64,000 bases of DNA from Labia minor. Lineage: Eukaryota; Arthropoda; Insecta; Dermaptera; Spongiphoridae. A program made the position numbers and the translations under genes. Shown here piece by piece: positions 13,301-21,480 of this stretch. Within the stretch, counting starts at the first letter, position 1, and every line of letters starts with the position of its first letter. Location: contig OY720350.1 in assembly GCA_963082975.1 (NCBI GenBank), forward strand, positions 49,306,734-49,370,733, written 5' to 3'. Under the pieces are notes generated by a model. That model was not told the DNA's origin. It did no database searches and was given only the letters and a program-made list of their open reading frames with translations.

Positions 13301-16300
13301 GCTAGTAAATAATAATTCGTTATATTTATATTATATTTATATTATATTTATATTATTGTAGTTCAATGTTAATAAATTACTCCATAAAATGGATCGTTGG
13401 CTACAAACTGGTTCAACACAGAAACGGAAAGAATCAGATGATGAGGCATCAACAGCAAACTCTACCAAGAAACGCAAAACTAGAAAATATTCGGATGATT
13501 ATTTATCATTTGGATTTACTTATATTTGCAACAATGATGTGGAAAGACCAGTCTGCGTTCTATGTCAGGAAAGTTTATCCAATGAAAGTATGAAACCTGC
13601 TAATCTCAGACGTCATTTACAAACAAAGCACAGCGAGCATGTTAGTAAGTCTATCGAATTTTTTAAAATGAAAAAAGAAGAACTTAATTCAAGTCAGAAA
13701 TTGATGGTAAAGACGGGATCTGGTGGTATGAGTAAGAAAGCAGTAATGGCATCATATGAAGTAGCTCTACTTATTGCTAAAGCAGGAAAGCCGCATAATA
13801 TAGCAGAGCAATTAATTCTTCCTGCTACAAAAGTAATTACAAATATAATGTTAGGAACTAAAGCAGCAAACGATATAAATTTGATTTCATTATCAAATGA
13901 TACGGTTAAGAATAGGATTGAAGACATGTCATGTAATATAAAAGAAGAATTAATATCGAGAGTGCGCAAAAGTCACTATTACTCATTACAATTGGATGAA
14001 AGTACTGATGTCACTAATAATGCCAATTTGTTAGCTTTCATTAGATATGAGTTTGAAAATCAAATACAAGAAGATGTATTGTTTTGTGATTCACTACCTT
14101 CACGAACGACAGCTAATGACATATTTAACAGTTTGAATAATTTTATAACCGAAAATGAAATAGAGTGGCCAAAATGTGTTGGAATTTGCACTGATGGTGC
14201 TCGTGCAATGTCAGGTACAAGAACTGGATTGATTTCTCTTATTAAAAATGTTGCGCCTCAGGTTGTTTGGAATCATTGCTGCATTCACAGAGAATCATTA
14301 GCAGCCAAAAATATGTCACCAGATTTGAAAAGAACATTAGACGAAGTAGTTAAAATTGTCAATTTCATTAAGGCTCGTCCACTTAATTCCAGAGTTTTTA
14401 AAATTTTGTGTGAGGAAATGGGTAGTCAACATACACATTTATTATTACATACAGATGTACGTTGGTTGTCCCGCGGGAAAGTACTCATTCGCCTTTTTGA
14501 GCTTCGAGATGAAATACGATTGTTTTTAATAGATGCGCATTTTGAACTGACCGAATGTTTCAATGATTTTATCTGGTTAGCTAAGGTGGCTTACTTGACT
14601 GATATTTTTACAAAATTGAACGAACTTAATTTGAGCCTGCAAGGTACTGTTGTAAATATATTTAAAGTTGAAGATAAAATAGAAGCAATGATTAAAAAAA
14701 TCGACTTGTGGTCGAAACGCATCCAGAACGGTGTATATGAGTCTTTTCCAACTCTCAATGATTTCATAGAAAGCTCCAGTGAAAAATTGCTTAATCAAAC
14801 GCGTCAATTATTTGTTGAACATTTAATTACTTTGAAAAGCAACTTCAGGAAGTATTTTTCTACTCCTGATCCTTGCAATAACTGGATCAGAGATCCATTT
14901 AATATGGAAATTACAAATACTAAACATTTATCTGCACCTGAACAAGATATTCTCGTGGAATTATCATGTGATACAACTTATAAACTAAAATTTAACAAAA
15001 CTGAATTGAGCAACTTTTGGTTACTTCTCAGGTCAGATTATCCTGCGCTTGCAAATAAAGCACTTCAACACTTGATTCCATTCTGCACAACATATTTATG
15101 CGAACAAGCTTTTTCGGTACTATTTTATATTAAGTCTAAATATAGAAACAAATTAAATGTAGAGCCGGATCTTAGATTAAAAGTTTCCAATATTAAGCCA
15201 GATATTGAGATTCTTGTTTCAAGAAAACAACTGCATACATCTCATTAAATATGTAAGTTATATTTAATGAGATAGATGCAGTTATTTTTTAAAATATTTC
15301 TTATTTAATATTTTCTGAAAAAAATTATAAAATATTTATATGAATTTAATGTAAGTACCCATTATAATTTGTGAGATTTGTTGCTATGACAATGTTTGTA
15401 TTTTCTTTCTTCAATATTATAATTTCTAATAAAATGTGTTCTACAATATGCAAAAAAATCGTTATTCACCAATCACTGTTAGAAATATTCATCATATATC
15501 CTTGTCCTTATGAGATCGTAAGCCAGAAATTAATTAATAAAATGACGTAAAGTACCTAAAGTTGTGATGGGGGTCCGTCAAAAAAAATTTTTTCAAGTGG
15601 GGGTCCGTGGAGTACATAAGTTTAAGAACCTATGTATTAGAGTGTTTTACTTTAATGATATTAAGAAAGCAGACTGACTAACTAACATGTCTTTTTTTTT
15701 TTATTCAAGAAAACACCTTTTTGTTTCATGAAATTAAATTATTAATACTCCAGTAATTTTAAAGTTGAAACTTTTGAAATAAAAACAATTATATAAACAA
15801 ATTTAATAGGAAAAGATTTTGTTTGCCTAAAGAATGAAATTCCACCAAATGCTAGATCTGTATTGGTTTCAGTCTGGAGAAAAATCATTTTTTTTTTAGA
15901 TTTTTCTTAATTGAAGTTTATCATAAATGACGTCCATATTGAAATTTGCCACTTGCCAATTTTGTTTTTATTAATTGATATTGTATTAATATTTTTTTTA
16001 TATTTAAAATATTTTTAAATTTATTATTTAATTTCGAAATAAAATTAAAAATATTTATTTAAATAAAATATATTTATTAATCTCTCAAAAACAAATACGC
16101 TTGGTAATTGTCTTGCAAACATTGTAAGTATTGTCATTTTGTTTTCTCTAAAATATTTGAGATCAGCAGTGTAGCCGCGGGGTTTAGTCCTGGTCCGCCG
16201 AATCGAGTTCGGGAAATCGAACCTCGGCAATTGCATAAGCCAAAAACAAGAAAAAAAAAATTAAGTTTTTTAATATGTTTTGTCGTTTAATTTTTTGTTA

Positions 16301-16922
16301 ATTCTTATAAATTTGTATTAGTTAATTTTATGTTATTTTTTTTTATCTATTTTCGTGTTTATTTTTTTATTAAATTACTAATTTATATTTATTTATACAT
16401 TGTTCTTTTATTAATTAATTTTTAGATAGTTTTATAATTTTTAATATTTTTTCCGCTAAAATATAATTTATTATTATTTATTATTATTGAGGACCCCATG
16501 TTCCATTCATTTTAATCGGATTAATGCAATGATGTAACATTTAATAATTGTAATAAATAATCAAAGAATTGTATATCAATTGTATATATTGATTAAAAGG
16601 TCAAGCGATAGATCGGTGTTCCAGATACTACAGATATTATCATGAAAATATCAGATGATATGAAATTTTTTTGATCTTAAGATATTATATTTTTTATTAT
16701 CTATAAATACAGTTTTTCGTTAAAAAAATAAATAAGAAAACTTATAAATTTATTTAATATTATATGTTAAGGTTTGATACCTTTTGAGCAGCGATGAGAA
16801 CTTTGTCAAGAAATCGCAGCCATTCAAAAACGAACATGGGCCGTTTGGCCTCGGGTATTTGTGCAAGTGCCTCTTCATTGAGGGTCAAACTGTGGCTCAA
16901 CTCCATCATGGTGGCCACTGGC
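1..16922 (-). CDS. HEATR5B: HEATR5 (HEATR5B-type), N-terminal part, six coding exons
   Basis: Large HEAT-repeat protein of the HEATR5/Laa1 family. Vertebrate HEATR5B works with aftiphilin and gamma-synergin in AP-1/clathrin traffic at the trans-Golgi and endosomes (family knowledge). Coding exons on the minus strand are 16922-16781, 4687-4476, 2577-2319, 2175-1995, 800-640 and 81-1. All junctions are GT/AG and phases agree, giving 341 codons from the first ATG to the window edge. The translation follows the human protein from its N-terminus: [92 protein letters not shown] and [17 protein letters not shown]. Human HEATR5B is about 2,070 residues, so roughly one sixth is here; the rest lies left of base 1. 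Introns of 12.1, 1.9, 0.14, 1.2 and 0.56 kb hold many transposons. The A/B paralogue split is a vertebrate matter, so 'HEATR5' is the safer name. Confidence 0.94.
82..639 (-). other. HEATR5 intron 5, unique A+T-rich
   Basis: 558-bp intron with poly-T and poly-A runs. I see no repeat family, ORF or RNA gene in it. Confidence 0.7.
640..800 (-). other. HEATR5B: HEATR5 coding exon 5
   Basis: Encodes [20 protein letters not shown], then [17 protein letters not shown] and [11 protein letters not shown]. This is one of the best conserved blocks of the family (human ATGFLRGGSGFLKSGGEM). The acceptor is tttttcag. The donor gttagt is weaker than the others but is fixed by the next exon starting AYVVFV. 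Confidence 0.94.
801..1994 (-). other. HEATR5 intron 4, carrying a family A element
   Basis: 1.19-kb intron. Half of it is the family A insertion at 1215-1816; the rest is plain A+T-rich sequence. Confidence 0.75.
1215..1816 (+). mobile_element. Family A element, copy 1
   Basis: About 600 bp. It starts AAGTTGACCTGTGGCC-like with the hairpin GACCTG/CAGGTC, followed by ACCGACCGACGG, and ends CGTCGGTCGGT-like, so a short inverted repeat lies at or near both ends. Inside are two TGACGTCA palindromes, a (GGAC)n tract and an internal direct repeat of ~85 bp. Other copies are at 21751, 29111, 34337 and 45935. The class is not proven; the layout resembles non-autonomous Helentron (HINE/DINE-1-like) elements. 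Confidence 0.75.
1995..2175 (-). other. HEATR5B: HEATR5 coding exon 4
   Basis: Encodes [20 protein letters not shown] through [19 protein letters not shown], matching human [20 protein letters not shown]. It is separated from exon 3 by only 143 bp. It starts in phase 0 and ends after one base (G) of a Val codon; donor gtaaca. Confidence 0.93.
2319..2577 (-). other. HEATR5B: HEATR5 coding exon 3
   Basis: Begins [18 protein letters not shown] and ends [10 protein letters not shown]; donor gtaaga, acceptor tatttag. It corresponds to the human stretch YEKMGRML...[21 protein letters not shown]. Together with exon 4 it makes helical HEAT repeats. Confidence 0.94.
2578..4475 (-). other. HEATR5 intron 2
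   Basis: 1.9-kb intron. Apart from the old SINE at 2972-3245 it holds A+T-rich unique sequence and a short (GA)n tract near 4405 followed by a G-rich run just downstream of the exon 2 donor. Confidence 0.7.
2972..3245 (+). mobile_element. Old tRNA-derived SINE, related to the SINE at 36.57 and 56.53 kb
   Basis: A polymerase III B-box-like GGTTCGATTC lies at 3025-3034 within a tRNA-like head. The body shares with the two younger SINEs a central block (cgaccaagaaatttaag, then gttgagat and actgatcat) and a 3' part with cttgataagcg and tgtccttt. It is much more diverged than those copies. Confidence 0.55.
4476..4687 (-). other. HEATR5B: HEATR5 coding exon 2
   Basis: Encodes [18 protein letters not shown] through [11 protein letters not shown]. 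The acceptor is ttattag and the donor is gtgagt. It enters in phase 0 and leaves after two bases of the Leu codon. The match to human [12 protein letters not shown]...PGPPTRKL is unmistakable. Confidence 0.94.
4800..5185 (+). mobile_element. tRNA-derived SINE with 14-bp target duplication
   Basis: The head GGAGGTGGCTTGGCCGAGAG followed by B-box-like GTTCGATTC resembles a class II (Leu/Ser) tRNA. The ~390-bp element ends in (AAT)n. Perfect direct repeats taataaatatcatt lie at 4786-4799 and 5186-5199. It sits in HEATR5 intron 1. Confidence 0.75.
5385..5560 (-). pseudogene. LINE reverse-transcriptase C-terminal fragment
   Basis: Minus-strand frames give [21 protein letters not shown] and then [15 protein letters not shown]. 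This tail pattern (GRPxxRW...DR..W...) is typical of non-LTR retrotransposon ORF2 ends. Stops and a frame change show it is dead. Related tails occur at 32.1, 33.0 and 62.8 kb. Confidence 0.6.
6023..6726 (-). mobile_element. Mariner-like transposon, internally deleted
   Basis: Flanked by TA. The ~40-bp inverted ends are CAAGGTGCGTTCCAAAGAAA and CAAGAGGCGTTCCAAAGAAA. The minus strand (6636-6223) reads an N-terminal DNA-binding part ([28 protein letters not shown]) joined to a C-terminal piece [13 protein letters not shown] that matches the mariner catalytic PDLAPCDFxLF block. At 704 bp against ~1.3 kb for a full mariner, the centre is missing. Non-autonomous. Confidence 0.8.
6961..7304. repeat. 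(TC)n and (TA)n microsatellites
   Basis: Two similar compound tracts, (TC)n then (TA)n, at 6961-6992 and 7263-7304. The ~270 bp between is unique A+T-rich sequence. Confidence 0.8.
7672..7920 (-). CDS. Unrecognised 82-codon ORF in HEATR5 intron 1
   Basis: Starts [20 protein letters not shown] and ends in an A+T-rich stretch. I do not recognise it. The first ~55 residues have balanced composition ([20 protein letters not shown], then IKACMKKNY) and the DNA is noticeably less A+T-rich than its surroundings, unlike the low-complexity shadow ORFs nearby. It lies on the same strand as HEATR5. It could be a gene fragment, an exon of an unknown gene, or part of an uncharacterised transposon. Confidence 0.25.
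   Translation of the reverse strand: MTWDEPEYCINIGVTYVFKISAHSNIEKWVKFLLQDLTTGHDVKLSIKACMKKNYIKHTDQIKLIKQKSFISIIHFKEFIKI
8239..9163 (+). mobile_element. Mariner transposon (MEVNKEK... type) with internal deletion
   Basis: Flanked by TA (8237-8238 and 9164-9165). The ~30-bp inverted ends GGTTGGGGAAAAAGAAATCC are nearly identical at both sides. Length is 925 bp against ~1.3 kb for a full element, so the middle of the transposase gene is gone. It sits in HEATR5 intron 1 on the opposite strand. The near-perfect ends suggest a fairly recent insertion. Confidence 0.92.
8420..9089 (+). pseudogene. Mariner transposase remnant
   Basis: The N-terminal 112 or so residues ([15 protein letters not shown], then [20 protein letters not shown]) carry the paired helix-turn-helix DNA-binding domain in one frame to ~8756. 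A +1 shift in an A run near 8750 moves the rest, [20 protein letters not shown] through [20 protein letters not shown], into the next frame, so the first catalytic Asp (GDEKW) is present. After RKRSWSK the sequence jumps to [20 protein letters not shown] and ends [13 protein letters not shown]. The second and third catalytic Asp blocks are deleted, so it cannot be active. Confidence 0.9.
9354..10053 (+). mobile_element. Retroposon with LINE-type 3' end and 14-bp target duplication
   Basis: Direct repeats aatgtttacccgag at 9340-9353 and 10054-10067 bracket 700 bp ending in (AAG)n. A frame open from 9651 to 10037 ends [11 protein letters not shown] and [15 protein letters not shown], the usual C-terminal pattern of a LINE reverse transcriptase, preceded by a Ser/Thr-rich stretch encoded by a (CATCGA)-like repeat. 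The G+C-rich first 300 bp are not recognisable RT. It is either a 5'-truncated LINE or a chimeric SINE using a LINE tail. The perfect target repeats argue for a young insertion. Confidence 0.75.
10110..10207 (-). mobile_element. Helitron 5'-end fragment
   Basis: Reading the minus strand, tctatatAAAGG-type start then AAATTTTTTGCATATCTTCA and CGTTTCATGATC match the first ~100 bp of the Helitron at 31119. The rest of the element is missing. Confidence 0.5.
10208..11630. other. HEATR5 intron 1, mostly unique
   Basis: A+T-rich, with a G-run at 10850, poly-A/T at 10955-11005 and a less A+T-rich block at 11160-11330 (poly-C tract, then CACCACCGCCACCATCC) that matches no repeat in the window. No gene is supported. 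Confidence 0.6.
11631..11874. mobile_element. Small hAT-like MITE
   Basis: An 8-bp direct repeat cctcaaac at 11623-11630 and 11875-11882 brackets 244 bp with G+C-rich ends carrying GCGCC motifs (TTGCGCCTGGGGGC at the left, TTTGGCGCCCTGC at the right). The 8-bp duplication suggests hAT; the inverted ends are only partly alike. Confidence 0.45.
12774..12885. repeat. 55-bp tandem duplication in the hAT 5' region
   Basis: Two copies, effectively identical, period 55, starting ATGTTAATTATAAGTTCATT at 12774 and 12829. Confidence 0.9.
13070..13159. repeat. Three 30-bp tandem repeats upstream of the hAT transposase
   Basis: Period 30, unit beginning taataatattttagaatcaa, at 13070, 13100 and 13130. 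It is followed by loosely repeated ATTCATTTAAAATGAT units up to ~13290 and (TATATT)n to 13355. Subterminal repeat arrays of this kind can bind hAT transposase; that is inference. Confidence 0.85.
13389..15248 (+). CDS. hAT transposase, 619 aa, intact
   Basis: Cut-and-paste transposase of the hAT superfamily, in the group that gave rise to vertebrate ZBED5/SCAND3/FAM200-like proteins. A BED-type zinc finger is visible as C56-x2-C59 with H76 and H81. The RNase H-like core shows D203 in [13 protein letters not shown]269 in ICTDGARAM, and CCIHRESLA around 297-305. [20 protein letters not shown] (355-374) is a hallmark of this group. The C-terminal dimerisation region includes LCEQAFSVL (570-578) with the presumed catalytic Glu E572. 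The length is normal and no stop or shift is seen. The ATG at 13389 is chosen because MDRWLQTGS is a typical start for this family. Confidence 0.93.
   Translation: MDRWLQTGSTQKRKESDDEASTANSTKKRKTRKYSDDYLSFGFTYICNNDVERPVCVLCQESLSNESMKPANLRRHLQTKHSEHVSKSIEFFKMKKEELNSSQKLMVKTGSGGMSKKAVMASYEVALLIAKAGKPHNIAEQLILPATKVITNIMLGTKAANDINLISLSNDTVKNRIEDMSCNIKEELISRVRKSHYYSLQLDESTDVTNNANLLAFIRYEFENQIQEDVLFCDSLPSRTTANDIFNSLNNFITENEIEWPKCVGICTDGARAMSGTRTGLISLIKNVAPQVVWNHCCIHRESLAAKNMSPDLKRTLDEVVKIVNFIKARPLNSRVFKILCEEMGSQHTHLLLHTDVRWLSRGKVLIRLFELRDEIRLFLIDAHFELTECFNDFIWLAKVAYLTDIFTKLNELNLSLQGTVVNIFKVEDKIEAMIKKIDLWSKRIQNGVYESFPTLNDFIESSSEKLLNQTRQLFVEHLITLKSNFRKYFSTPDPCNNWIRDPFNMEITNTKHLSAPEQDILVELSCDTTYKLKFNKTELSNFWLLLRSDYPALANKALQHLIPFCTTYLCEQAFSVLFYIKSKYRNKLNVEPDLRLKVSNIKPDIEILVSRKQLHTSH
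15643..16780. other. HEATR5 intron 1, 5' part
   Basis: Very A+T-rich. A short G+C-richer piece at 16150-16245 has, on the minus strand, a B-box-like GAGGTTCGATTTCC, possibly a decayed SINE head. Nothing else is seen. Confidence 0.5.
16781..16922 (-). other. HEATR5B: HEATR5 coding exon 1 (start codon exon)
   Basis: The start lies in GCCACCATGATGG, an excellent initiation context; ATG codons at 16909-16907 and 16906-16904 are adjacent, and the second matches the human Met. The exon encodes 43 residues ending [11 protein letters not shown]. The donor after AAG is gtatca. A pyrimidine-rich tract ending in cag sits just before 16922, so this is an internal exon with 13 non-conserved bases before the ATG. 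At least one more upstream exon must lie to the right. Confidence 0.93.
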
Positions 16923-18100
16923 CTGAAATAAAAGAACAAAAGACAAAGTAAATAAAAAATGCATCTTCACAATGAGTGACAAAAATCACTTAAAGATCAT
17001 ACCCATGACAAAAAGATTATATTTATTTAGAAATAATTAAATGAAATTCATGTTTTTTTTTTAAGCTTAAATGTTATGATACGATACAATTATTTCGAGG
17101 TGACATACATTAATCTCCACATTATTTAAAAATTAATAGTTGTATAATATTAATAAAAATAATTATTATATTATTTTTTTTTTAATTTCATTCTAACGAG
17201 AGGTTTTAAATGATTTATAGAAACAAAATCTATTATTGAACATTCTACTGATTTACAATACTAGAATTATTTTAGCGAATTTTGTTGTTTATAATAATAG
17301 ATTTCCAAATTATTATTCCAATTCATTGGGATTATTTCAAAAGAAATCGTAAATGTACAATTGTTTTTCATTCCAAATTCCAATAGTATATACAACATCA
17401 GTGTTTGGGGGTGATACGAAAGTTACAATTAAATCAGACACTAATTAAATCAATCAATACAATGTAAAATGAGAGGAATATTTACTGATCTAGGTAGGAA
17501 TCGGACAATGAATTTAGAGATTAAATTAAAAACTAAAGTTAATTTCTTTTACTATTCTATTGAATATTGATGTAAATGAGAATTAGCACCTGAATGTCAA
17601 TTGAAAACACACACGACAATGTTTATTAAATTATATTAAAACTAATATTATATAGGTAAAATTTTTAGAATGTCAAATAAATACTGTAGAAGAAATAGAC
17701 AACTTAGTGTTTTGCCAATGAAATTTTATTATTGATTATTTATAAAATTGTAATATTTTAAAAATAATTTAAAAGTTAAAATCAGGTATATACTTTATAT
17801 AATGGAATACATTTAAATTTGTTTTCTACAAAATAAATAATTATAAAATTTAATATAGTCATTTATACTTCTTAAAAATATTATATTATAGATGTTATGT
17901 ATTGTCACTAGTCATAAAATATCTAAATGAAAATATTTATTTTAGCATATATCGTAAAACGTGAAAATATATTGATAAATAATATTTAACTAAATTTATA
18001 TAAACTCAATTTATTCATAAAATAATTGATGTTCACGTTTTGTTTATAATCTATAAATTAATTGTTTAAGAATAATTATTTTTTCTCTTGTAATTTTGAA
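16923..18100. other. A+T-rich stretch upstream of the HEATR5 start exon
   Basis: No ORF, repeat family or promoter motif recognised. If HEATR5 has upstream exons, this is intron. Confidence 0.5.
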
Positions 18101-18337
18101 TTTGTAAGCACGTTCCGAGCGCCATCTGGTTGGTGTCCTAGGTCTTATATTAAGTATCATTCGTCACTCGTCACTGGACACTCGAACAGTGCAGTCGCTT
18201 GATAACGATTGCAGAAGTAGCAATCGAAACGTTGTGTATATTTTTGTATTTTTTGAATAAATTTACAATAGCAAATATCATTATGTGGTTTTATTTACAA
18301 AATTCCGTTATAAATAAAAACAACCACCAAAGCTTTA
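18101..18337 (+). mobile_element. Penelope-like element terminal fragment, copy 1
   Basis: A 230-bp repeat shared with 38208 and 59879. It contains CGATTGC-agaagta-GCAATCG, a perfect 7-bp stem, between GATAA and AAACG, a layout resembling the hammerhead ribozymes of Penelope pseudo-LTRs but degenerate. It then runs through GAATAAATTTACAATA and TATGTGGTTTTATT to CCAAAGCTTTAAT. Assignment is by layout, not by a coding domain. Confidence 0.45.
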
Positions 18338-19193
18338 ATCATTTAATATTTAACTAAGTTATCAAATTATTAAAAAGTGTATGTGAGAGGAGAAATGTAT
18401 GGCATTTCGAAATCACTGGTTATTGACCTTCTTTTATCAAAATTTATATAAAAAAAAAGAAAAAAAATTAAAAATTTTGTCTATAATATAATTTTTCCAA
18501 TTTTATTTTAATTTCTTTCACAGTTTCTTACAATATTTAAAGAAATCGAAATTAATTACGTTTTCTTGTATAACTAATAAATTTTAAAAGTAATTAAAAG
18601 TAAAAGTATTAATTATACTATTAAGTTACTATCTATTTGTGAAGAGCACACAAAAGATTACAATACATAAAGCACAATCAAGTTGACTTCCTAATGCCAC
18701 TCCACCACCAGAAGAATTGACGTCATATACATAGACAACCTTCGACGAATTAAGTTTTATAAAAGTTATGTATCTCTTAGAATTTATCAAAGTTAACAAC
18801 AATGTAGATAAAGGTAAATGAGAGATAAACAAGAATTATACTAAGTAATAATTTAAATAAACTTTCAATTATGCATGTTAATAAGAACATGAAATCAAAA
18901 TAATGGGTTAAATGAAATGAGTTTGGAAGATATAAGATATATATAAAGAGAGAATTTTTATTCTACATTTTAGAAATTGTATATTTGCTCTTAGTCGGAT
19001 TCTTAATAAAAGCGCTTTAATTTAAAAACCCATTACTAAGATTACATTTTCTATTATGAAGAATAAAGGGATTTGAAAAGAGTACAAAAAAATACACACA
19101 TTAACATTTGTTGAAAAAAAATATAATATAATTTTACTTTTCTATGATAAATCATTTTTTGAGTAAAATTAAAAAAAAATAAGTAAATATATT
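18338..19193. other. A+T-rich, no gene seen
   Basis: Contains only short chance ORFs and poly-A/T tracts. Confidence 0.5.
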
Positions 19194-19738
19194 GGTATCT
19201 ATACGATCCCCCCTACACCTCTCAGAATTTGATGAAACTTCGCCAGTTGATTCTTTGATTAATTCTAAGAAACTTTTTCCTTAGGCATTTCTTGGGAGAA
19301 CTTCTAGTTTTCGAGATAAAAAGGATTAAAGATTGGATATCAATTAGATGGTTATGAATGTCGAAATGTGCAGCCTCTAAGAAATTTTCATTGACTAATT
19401 CACTAATTATTCACATATTCACTAATTTTTGTTTTTTTCTGTTCTGTTTGGATATAGGAAAATATTATTTAATAAATTAATTTTTTAATTTTTCTATATA
19501 CAATCAGAACTGAAAAAAACCGAAAATTAGTCGCGCCCTCTGCTGGTCAATCTGATAAGACATGGTAGCTAAATGGGATATCAATGGATTGATATCCAAT
19601 CTTTAATCCTTTTTATCTCGAAAACTAGAAGTTCTCCCAAGAAATGCCTAAGGAAAATGTTTCTTAGAATTAATCAAAGAATCAACTGGCGAAGTTTCAT
19701 CAAATTCTGAGAGGTGTAGGGGGGATCGTATAGATACC
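19194..19738. mobile_element. Palindromic MITE with 151-bp inverted arms
   Basis: The arms at 19194-19344 and 19588-19738 are near-perfect reverse complements of equal length, starting GGTATCTATACGATCCCCCC and ending at TTGGATATCAAT. The 243-bp spacer includes CGCCCTCTGCTGGTC. No clear target duplication lets me name a superfamily. Confidence 0.85.
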
Positions 19739-20070
19739 TTAATTTCGAATAAAATGTTTTTAAATTTAATTTAAAATTTAAAATCACTTAAAAAGAAAAG
19801 AAGAAAAGTTAAAAAAATAAATAAAAAATTATATTCTTAAATGAATTTAAAAATAATTAGAATATCTAGTTTATATTTTTGTTTACAATTAAAATTACAA
19901 TTACAATTAAAATTAAAATTTTTTTACAATTAAAATTAGGGGATTGAAGTTATCATCAAAACCTATTAAAAAGTTTATTTAAAGGCATTTAATTTAAAAG
20001 AAAAAAGTGTGATGTTGGTAAATTATTTACTTAATAATTAGAAAAAAAAACCTAAGGAGTAATTTATTAA

Positions 20071-20169
20071 ATGAGCAAGACTACAAAACATCGTTTGAAG
20101 TCTGCTAAAAGTAAACCAGAGGCCAAAGAAGTTGGTTTTGTCAACAGTCCAAATGGCATTTGTAGCTAA
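20071..20169 (+). CDS. Possible 32-codon basic ORF
   Basis: Reads MSKTTKHRLKSAKSKPEAKE then VGFVNSPNGICS and a stop. Eight lysines in 32 codons and a composition less A+T-biased than the surroundings make it slightly unusual, but length and isolation mean chance is likely. No homologue comes to mind. Confidence 0.12.
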   Translation: MSKTTKHRLKSAKSKPEAKEVGFVNSPNGICS

Positions 20170-20699
20170 TGTGCCACTTTACTTGCACGTTTCAATGCTA
20201 TGTTAATCTTGTCTCTTCAAAGTTTATCTAGTAAGAAAGTACCCAGTCATTTGTTTCTTTTTGACATTGAATTATTTTATGGATAATGCTCGACACCATT
20301 TTACTTATATATATTTCTTAAAACTCATTCTTAATGGATTTATGGCATAAGTTTTCTAAATGAGATTAATCTTGTTTTGGACATCTGATTACGGACAAAT
20401 GAAATTTCAAAGCAAAGATACAATAAGAAGTAAATGCATTATTAATAAATTATTGGTTTAATATTTAAAAATTTACAAATGAAAATTAAATATTTTATAA
20501 TAATTTATATATAATAAAAGTATAAATTTTATCAAACTCTCTCAAAATTATTTTAAAAAAATTTTAATGAAAATAACTTTATTTTAAATAAATTTTAATG
20601 AAAATAACTTTATTTTAAATATTTTTAATGAAAATAACTTTATTTTAAATATATTTTTTATTCTTGTTGAATTTCAATTTATTTTTAAAATTTTGAATA

Positions 20700-21410
20700 T
20701 TAATAATAATAAAAAAAAAAATTCTAATGGATGTGAAATCTGAATTCGAGTAGAAAAAGGGAAATATCGAATGCACACTGAAAAAAGTTGTGGTCTCTGG
20801 GTAGACATTGCTTTTATGAGTTCATTTACAGTGAATATCCAAGGCGTAAGCTGAAGGGAAGAAAAGGGCGTAAGGGTAAACGACTTGGGTCCTCAAGGTC
20901 TTTTAAAGTCAACAGGTTCACTTATTAATTCAATTGCTGCAGTATGAAATTGGACTGCGGAATGACTGCATTGCCGATACTCGGATTAATCTCTGAATGA
21001 AAGAGAAAGAAGCAAAATTAAAATTGTCGTCTGGTAGTGTGGTAAGGGTTTAAAAGAGTAGAGATGAGAGGGAGGAGAGAATTGAGACGAGACATAGAAC
21101 GACTTCTCATAAAAATTTTTATTTTTCAAAGAATGAAACAAATGAATATTACAACAGAGTGGATATTATGGATATTCTCCCAAAAATGAAATATATATGT
21201 ATACATATTTATAAAATATGTAATAAAAAAAAAAACAGTAAAACATTAAAATAATTATAAAAATAAATAATTGAGATTTTACATTGAAATATAGTTAATT
21301 ATTAACTTTATGAAATGAATTTAAATGAAGTGGTTTTTTCTAATTTTAAAGGTAGAAATTTATTTTTCATATCTATATTATTTAAAATAGTTCCTATTTT
21401 GAAAATATAT
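20700..21410. other. Unique stretch with a moderately G+C-rich core
   Basis: 20750-21100 is less A+T-rich, non-repetitive and without a long ORF. It could be conserved non-coding DNA; nothing more can be said from one sequence. Confidence 0.35.
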
Positions 21411-21480
21411 AGTCGAAAATAAATAGACGTAAATATTAATGAGTTCATTAATATAATCATATAATAATAATAGCCTAAAA

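Larger units (their letters stand above)
12308..15634 (+). mobile_element. Complete hAT transposon, 3.3 kb, apparently intact
   Basis: A perfect 8-bp target duplication tattagag lies at 12300-12307 and 15635-15642. Ends are CAGTGGTTCTTAAACT and, inverted, CATAGGTTCTTAAACT. Both subterminal regions carry repeats of GGGGTCCGCG/GGGGTCCGTG, likely transposase-binding sites. It holds one unbroken transposase ORF. Inserted in HEATR5 intron 1, antisense to the gene. Perfect target repeats, good ends and an open frame point to recent activity. Confidence 0.95.

Noticed and set aside
13366-13593. 75-codon ORF overlapping the hAT transposase start
   Set aside because: Out-of-frame shadow of the 619-codon transposase.
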